A stretch of 10,051 nt of DNA from Gemmataceae bacterium (lineage in GTDB: Bacteria > Planctomycetota > Planctomycetia > Gemmatales > Gemmataceae): assembly GCA_017853285.1 (NCBI GenBank), contig JAFMJU010000105.1, forward strand, positions 1 through 10,051. Reading direction: 5' to 3'. The notes under the pieces were generated by a model. That model did not search any database. It saw only the letters and a program-made list of their open reading frames with translations, and was not told the DNA's origin. The number at the start of each line of letters is the position of its first letter. Positions within the stretch are counted from its first letter, which is position 1. The position numbers and the translations under genes are program-made. Shown here in pieces: positions 7,307-10,051 of this stretch.

Positions 7307-7335
7307 CAAAAACATGCCCGTAAGCGAGGTCAGCC

Positions 7336-7512
7336 ATGGCCGATGGCTATGAACTGGAAGCCCTGGTCAATTTGCACACGCTATTCCTGGGCCAACCCCT
7401 GGCCTCCACCGGCATTTCTGTCCAGGTGGAAGGCTGGGAGCGGCGGCTGCTGATCTCCGGATTGCAAAACCATCCGCTAGGAATTCCACCAACACCACCC
7501 AGGCAGGAATGA
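7336..7512 (+). CDS. Possible 58-residue small protein of unknown function
   Basis: This short ORF starts MADGYELEALVNLHTLFLG and ends TGA, with an in-frame TAA at 7321 fixing its upstream limit. GAGGT at 7326-7330 lies five bases before the ATG. Unlike most chance translations of GC-rich DNA, the composition is balanced: acidic N-terminus, an amphipathic stretch at 5-19, a strand-like SVQVEGWERRLLISGL at 28-43, then a Pro-rich tail (PPTPP). Third codon positions are mostly G or C through the first 44 codons, as in the neighbouring genes, and become AT-richer in the tail. It converges on the creatininase-family gene with a 12-bp gap and diverges from the 48-codon ORF. I do not recognise the family. 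It could be a genuine small gene, a remnant of a longer one, or chance. Confidence 0.45.
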   Translation: MADGYELEALVNLHTLFLGQPLASTGISVQVEGWERRLLISGLQNHPLGIPPTPPRQE

Positions 7513-7524
7513 TTCCCGGCCCGA

Positions 7525-8292
7525 TCATCCGTCCCAGGAAACTCCATCCCACCCAATCACCCGTTCCAGCAGGCTGACCACCTGGCTGGAAAACAATGCG
7601 AACAACTGCTCACCCTTAAGTGCCGAGGCCGCCGACGGGGTTCCAATATAGCCCGGTGTGGTCCGCTCCCTGGTGATCCAGGCCCGGTTCGCAGGAAGGA
7701 ACGGGCGGCCGAACGGCACCGGTGGCAGCGACTGGTATTCGCCCACCAGATGGCGGTGCAGCGAAAGCATCATCGAGGTTTCCCATTCGCAGGCGTGACC
7801 CATCTCGGTCTGCACCAATTCGGGCACCAATTCCGGCATCGGCTTGCCGCTGCCTCCCACGGCCCAGTAGGTGGCGTGCAGCAACAGCGGCGTGGGATCA
7901 TCCCGGGTCTCCTGACGCAGCTCGAAAAGCGCCTGCTGGGCCGGCACCATGTTGCCCCCATGACCGTTCAAAAACACAATCCTCCTGAAACCATGCTTCA
8001 GGAAGTTCCGTGCCATCTCTTTCAGCAGGTCCAGATAAGTCCGGGGCGCCGCGCTCATCGTCCCCGGAAAATCCAGGTGATGCTCCGAGTTCCCCAGCCA
8101 CATCATGGGTGCCATCAGAATCCGGTCGCCAAGCGCCGTGTGCACGCGGCGCGCCACCTCGCCGGCCAGCATGCTGTCGGTGAACACCGGCAAATGGGGC
8201 CCGTGCTGCTCCAGCGCCGCGATCGGTATCACCACAGGCGTCCGCCGGTCCATGGCCCCCACCCGCGGCCAGGTCATCTCGTGCAAGTGCAT
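7525..8292 (-). CDS. Creatininase family protein (metal-dependent amidohydrolase)
   Basis: The product of 255 residues is the usual length for this family. Metal-binding signatures are clear: LEQHGPHLPVFTDS (E28, H30, D39), FLNGHGGN (H111) and GHACEWETS (E171). These correspond to the two-metal site (Zn or Mn) of creatininase. The family includes creatinine amidohydrolase, the riboflavin/F420-pathway amidase ArfB and the mycofactocin peptidase MftE; this sequence alone does not say which C-N bond is cut. There is no signal peptide, so it should be cytoplasmic. The frame is open for 33 more codons upstream (to 8391), but those overlap the preceding gene and are Arg-rich. GGGAGGA at 8301-8307, eight bases before the ATG at 8292, sets the start. 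It follows the Gfo/Idh-like gene by 25 bp on the same strand, so the two are probably co-transcribed. Confidence 0.93.
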   Translation of the reverse strand: MHLHEMTWPRVGAMDRRTPVVIPIAALEQHGPHLPVFTDSMLAGEVARRVHTALGDRILMAPMMWLGNSEHHLDFPGTMSAAPRTYLDLLKEMARNFLKHGFRRIVFLNGHGGNMVPAQQALFELRQETRDDPTPLLLHATYWAVGGSGKPMPELVPELVQTEMGHACEWETSMMLSLHRHLVGEYQSLPPVPFGRPFLPANRAWITRERTTPGYIGTPSAASALKGEQLFALFSSQVVSLLERVIGWDGVSWDG

Positions 8293-8317
8293 GGTCGCAT
8301 TCCTCCCGCTTAGCCCA

Positions 8318-9586
8318 TCAATCCCGCCAGTACAACGATTCGGCCGGCGCCTGGTAACCAAAACGCAGGTGCGGCGTCCGCACCACCTCACCCTGCGCCG
8401 CCAGACTGTCCACCCCTGCGATCACCATGCCAGAGGTGAGCAGCGTCCGCTCCACCGGCACCGGCGTCCGCCCCGTCAGCACCATCTCCTCGATCTGCCG
8501 GCACAAGGGATGAAAAAAGTCCGCCGTGGTCGACCCGTGCTTGGGCATCGGCAGGTGGAACACGCAAGACATCGGATCAGGCTCACCCGCCACCTGGCCC
8601 GACCAGGTGAAATCCCGCACCCCGGTCAGGTACGACGAACTGCGGAACCCGCCCTCATGCTCGAAGAAAAACCCCGTGATCGACTTCAGTTGCCCCCGGG
8701 CCCAATCCAGCGTGACCGCGTCGGTCACATAACCGTCAGCGGCCGGCAGGTTATGGCTTCGGTTCAGCGCGGTGACGAACAACTTGCGCGTGGTTTCCCG
8801 GCCGGGGCTCGCCAACTCGGCGTAAACAGCCTCGTTCTTCAGCGCCCTAACCGAGATCACCCCCCTCTCTCCTCCCTTGCGCCGCTCGGCCATGCACTGC
8901 GCCGTCTCGAAGGCGTGAAAATCATAGCTGTCCACCCCGCCATAGGCCACGCACAGGCTCTCGATGAGATCGACCCCGTGCGGCACCTCCGTCTGGGGTT
9001 CGCGCCGTGTGACCGGCAGCGATGAACCGGCCAAAAAGGCGAAGCCCAACCGGCGCGCGTCATCCACCATTTCCTTGCACTCCGCCCACTCCGTGGACAG
9101 GTGCTTGTCGTTGAAAACCGGCACCGCTCGTCCGCTTTGCTCGAAAACTTCCACCACCTCCTTGAACCAACGGTACCGGGGATATTGCACCATCCCCTTG
9201 GCGCTTTTGGGATATTTTCCGTGCTCGCCGATGATGACCACGCCATCCACGGCCAGTTTGCCGGTGCCCAGTGTCAGCGCCTCCGCCACGGTGGGGTACA
9301 GTTTCAGGTTGTGGCGCTGCGCGCGCCCTCGCGCCAGATCCCCATCGGGAAACTGGTCGATATACACCCCGGCCACTTCCACCCGTGGCTTCTGCCATTT
9401 GCCCGCCCACGGATAACCCAGCGTGAGCCGATCCAGAAAATGCTGGGCATGCGCCAGCGGCCTGACCTCGGTTCCCAAAAAAGCGATTTTCTTTTTCCCG
9501 GCCTGCCCGGCCCGGGCGACCAATCCAAATGTAGGGCAGGATAGCGCCATCGCGGCGCTGGTGAGGAATTGGCGTCGTTGTGGCAT
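8318..9586 (-). CDS. Tat-signal Gfo/Idh/MocA-like protein, atypical
   Basis: The 422-residue product has a twin-arginine signal, PQRRQFLTSAAMAL at residues 2-15, so it is probably exported folded. A Rossmann-like N-terminal half begins KKKIAFLGTEVRP (31-43) and continues through VDGVVIIGEHGKYP, the position where Gfo/Idh proteins read VDAVxIxTP. The usual GxGxxG is not present, and the EKP catalytic motif is replaced by NDKHLS around K161. The rest is alpha/beta and matches a hypothetical-protein family that I associate with planctomycetes and verrucomicrobia, containing FLAGSSLPVT. The role may be a sugar-related oxidoreductase or a non-catalytic relative; the substrate is unknown. The frame is open upstream to 10018, but I chose the ATG at 9586 because it begins the Tat signal and is preceded by GGGAG seven bases upstream. 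The creatininase-family gene follows by 25 bp. Confidence 0.85.
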   Translation of the reverse strand: MPQRRQFLTSAAMALSCPTFGLVARAGQAGKKKIAFLGTEVRPLAHAQHFLDRLTLGYPWAGKWQKPRVEVAGVYIDQFPDGDLARGRAQRHNLKLYPTVAEALTLGTGKLAVDGVVIIGEHGKYPKSAKGMVQYPRYRWFKEVVEVFEQSGRAVPVFNDKHLSTEWAECKEMVDDARRLGFAFLAGSSLPVTRREPQTEVPHGVDLIESLCVAYGGVDSYDFHAFETAQCMAERRKGGERGVISVRALKNEAVYAELASPGRETTRKLFVTALNRSHNLPAADGYVTDAVTLDWARGQLKSITGFFFEHEGGFRSSSYLTGVRDFTWSGQVAGEPDPMSCVFHLPMPKHGSTTADFFHPLCRQIEEMVLTGRTPVPVERTLLTSGMVIAGVDSLAAQGEVVRTPHLRFGYQAPAESLYWRD

Positions 9587-9672
9587 GGGAATACTCCCGC
9601 TGAAGGCGGCTCGTAAGGCAGGATTCTCGATGGTAACGGTTTTCCTGTTCCAAACAACGAATTTCCCCGGCC

Positions 9673-9700
9673 TTTGCCCGGGATAGCCAAGCCTTATAAT
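9673..9700 (+). promoter_or_regulatory. Sigma-70-type promoter for the DUF4236-like gene
   Basis: TATAAT at 9695-9700 is a perfect -10 hexamer, rare by chance in such GC-rich DNA. Upstream, TTTGCC (9673-9678, spacing 16) or TTGCCC (9674-9679, spacing 15) is a weak -35. Transcription would begin near 9707, giving a leader of about 28 bases before the ATG at 9735. A small inverted repeat, CCCGG (9666-9670) and CCGGG (9678-9682), overlaps the -35 and could be an operator. The same 148-bp gap must also hold the promoter of the divergent Tat-signal gene, for which I see only a weak candidate. Confidence 0.55.
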
Positions 9701-9734
9701 GATGCCCTTCGCCTCTTGGTTTGGGGGAATCGGT

Positions 9735-9932
9735 ATGGCGGGCGTCTCATGGTACAAACGCGTCCAGATTCTTCCCGGCTTCGCGCTGATTTTCAGCAGC
9801 CGCGGCATCTCCTTCTCCTTCGGCAAACGGGGTTCCTCCATCAAGGTGGAGGGGCCCGGCAAGTGGAGCCGGGGCATGGTCTCGGGTATCTTTGATTTCC
9901 TGAAGAGGATTTTCATGGGCGGCAAAAAATAA
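9735..9932 (+). CDS. DUF4236-like small protein
   Basis: The 65-residue product starts MAGVSWYKRVQILPGFALIF and continues SSRGISFSFGKRGSSIKVEG. This matches the DUF4236 pattern: an aromatic/basic start, a PG turn, then a Ser/Gly stretch and G-x-RG-x-S/T strands. The C-terminal third, from about 45, is hydrophobic and basic (GIFDFLKRIFMGGKK) and may contact membrane. Function of the family is unknown. The frame has earlier ATGs at 9699 and 9702, but the -10 box at 9695-9700 overlaps them, so they cannot be on the transcript. GGGGGA at 9723-9728 lies six bases before the ATG at 9735, which I therefore take as the start. The gene is divergent from the Tat-signal gene and is followed after 27 bp by another plus-strand gene. 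Confidence 0.7.
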   Translation: MAGVSWYKRVQILPGFALIFSSRGISFSFGKRGSSIKVEGPGKWSRGMVSGIFDFLKRIFMGGKK

Positions 9933-9959
9933 CCGCCCCCATCCAGGGAGCGCGCCCGC

Positions 9960-10051
9960 ATGCCGTCACTTGCCCGCTGGTTCCTCGTGATCACCATGGT
10001 GTCGGGCTCACTCGCCAAGGCAAACGCCCAAAACAGCGTGCCACCCTACAA
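9960..10051 (+). CDS. N-terminus of a secreted protein (cut by the right edge)
   Basis: Thirty codons are visible. They encode a standard Sec signal peptide: MPSLARW, a hydrophobic core FLVITMVSGSLA, then AKANA with likely cleavage before QNSVPPY. GGGAG at 9946-9950 lies nine bases before the ATG. No stop occurs before the edge. The mature protein, and so the function, lies outside the window. Its position 27 bp after the DUF4236-like gene suggests that it may share that promoter. Confidence 0.75.
   Translation, partial: MPSLARWFLVITMVSGSLAKANAQNSVPPY

Noticed and set aside
7050..7337. A 95-codon minus-strand frame upstream of the phosphoesterase, starting MADLAYGHVFGEE
   Set aside because: The first 35 codons look protein-like, but there is no ribosome binding site and the second half is unstructured. 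The 48-codon ORF inside it, in another frame, has a far better start. I could not exclude it fully.
7097..7512. A toxin-antitoxin pair made of the two divergent short ORFs
   Set aside because: Known pairs are usually co-directional and overlapping, and neither product resembles a known toxin or antitoxin.
8293..8391. A 33-codon N-terminal extension of the creatininase-family protein
   Set aside because: It is Arg/Cys-rich, overlaps the upstream gene and lacks a ribosome binding site. The ATG at 8292 is preceded by GGGAGGA.
9587..10018. A 144-codon N-terminal extension of the Tat-signal protein
   Set aside because: It would bury the twin-arginine signal inside the protein, and it runs opposite the DUF4236-like gene and its promoter. 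The ATG at 9586 has a ribosome binding site.

Overview
The window is GC-rich, densely coded bacterial chromosome. A Tat-signal Gfo/Idh-like protein, a creatininase-family hydrolase, a secreted BNR-type beta-propeller and a YhaO/YhaN-type repair pair occur together. This mix is typical of the Planctomycetota-Verrucomicrobiota superphylum, and Verrucomicrobiota is my best guess. This is an inference from gene content, because no rRNA or other marker gene is present. I see no insertion sequence, integrase, tRNA, CRISPR array or phage gene.

Layout, left to right. (1) A SulP anion transporter fused to a beta-carbonic anhydrase, plus strand, cut by the left edge (to 1396). (2) A secreted BNR-type beta-propeller protein, plus strand (1582-2901), with a residue pattern like the propeller ulvan lyases. 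(3) A minus-strand repair-type operon read from right to left: a possible 48-residue very basic protein (7243-7097), a YhaO/SbcD-like metallophosphoesterase (7005-5839), and a YhaN/SbcC-like ATPase without a zinc hook (5796-2938). (4) A possible 58-residue plus-strand protein (7336-7512), divergent from the basic one. (5) A second minus-strand operon read from right to left: a Tat-exported Gfo/Idh-like protein (9586-8318), then a creatininase-family metal amidohydrolase (8292-7525). (6) Divergent from that operon, a DUF4236-like small protein behind a consensus -10 box (9735-9932), then the first 30 codons of a secreted protein (from 9960).

How the genes may work together: the nuclease and ATPase very probably form one SbcCD/Mre11-Rad50-like DNA end-processing complex. 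The SulP-carbonic anhydrase fusion couples bicarbonate (or another anion) transport to CO2/HCO3- interconversion. The exported Gfo/Idh-like protein and the amidohydrolase are probably co-transcribed, but their substrate cannot be read from sequence. Nothing here is clearly a new defence or mobile system. The points most worth a second look are two short ORFs with good ribosome binding sites at 7097-7512, the departures from canonical SbcC/SbcD motifs, the Gfo/Idh-like protein lacking the usual GxGxxG and EKP motifs, and the lyase-like residue pattern of the propeller.
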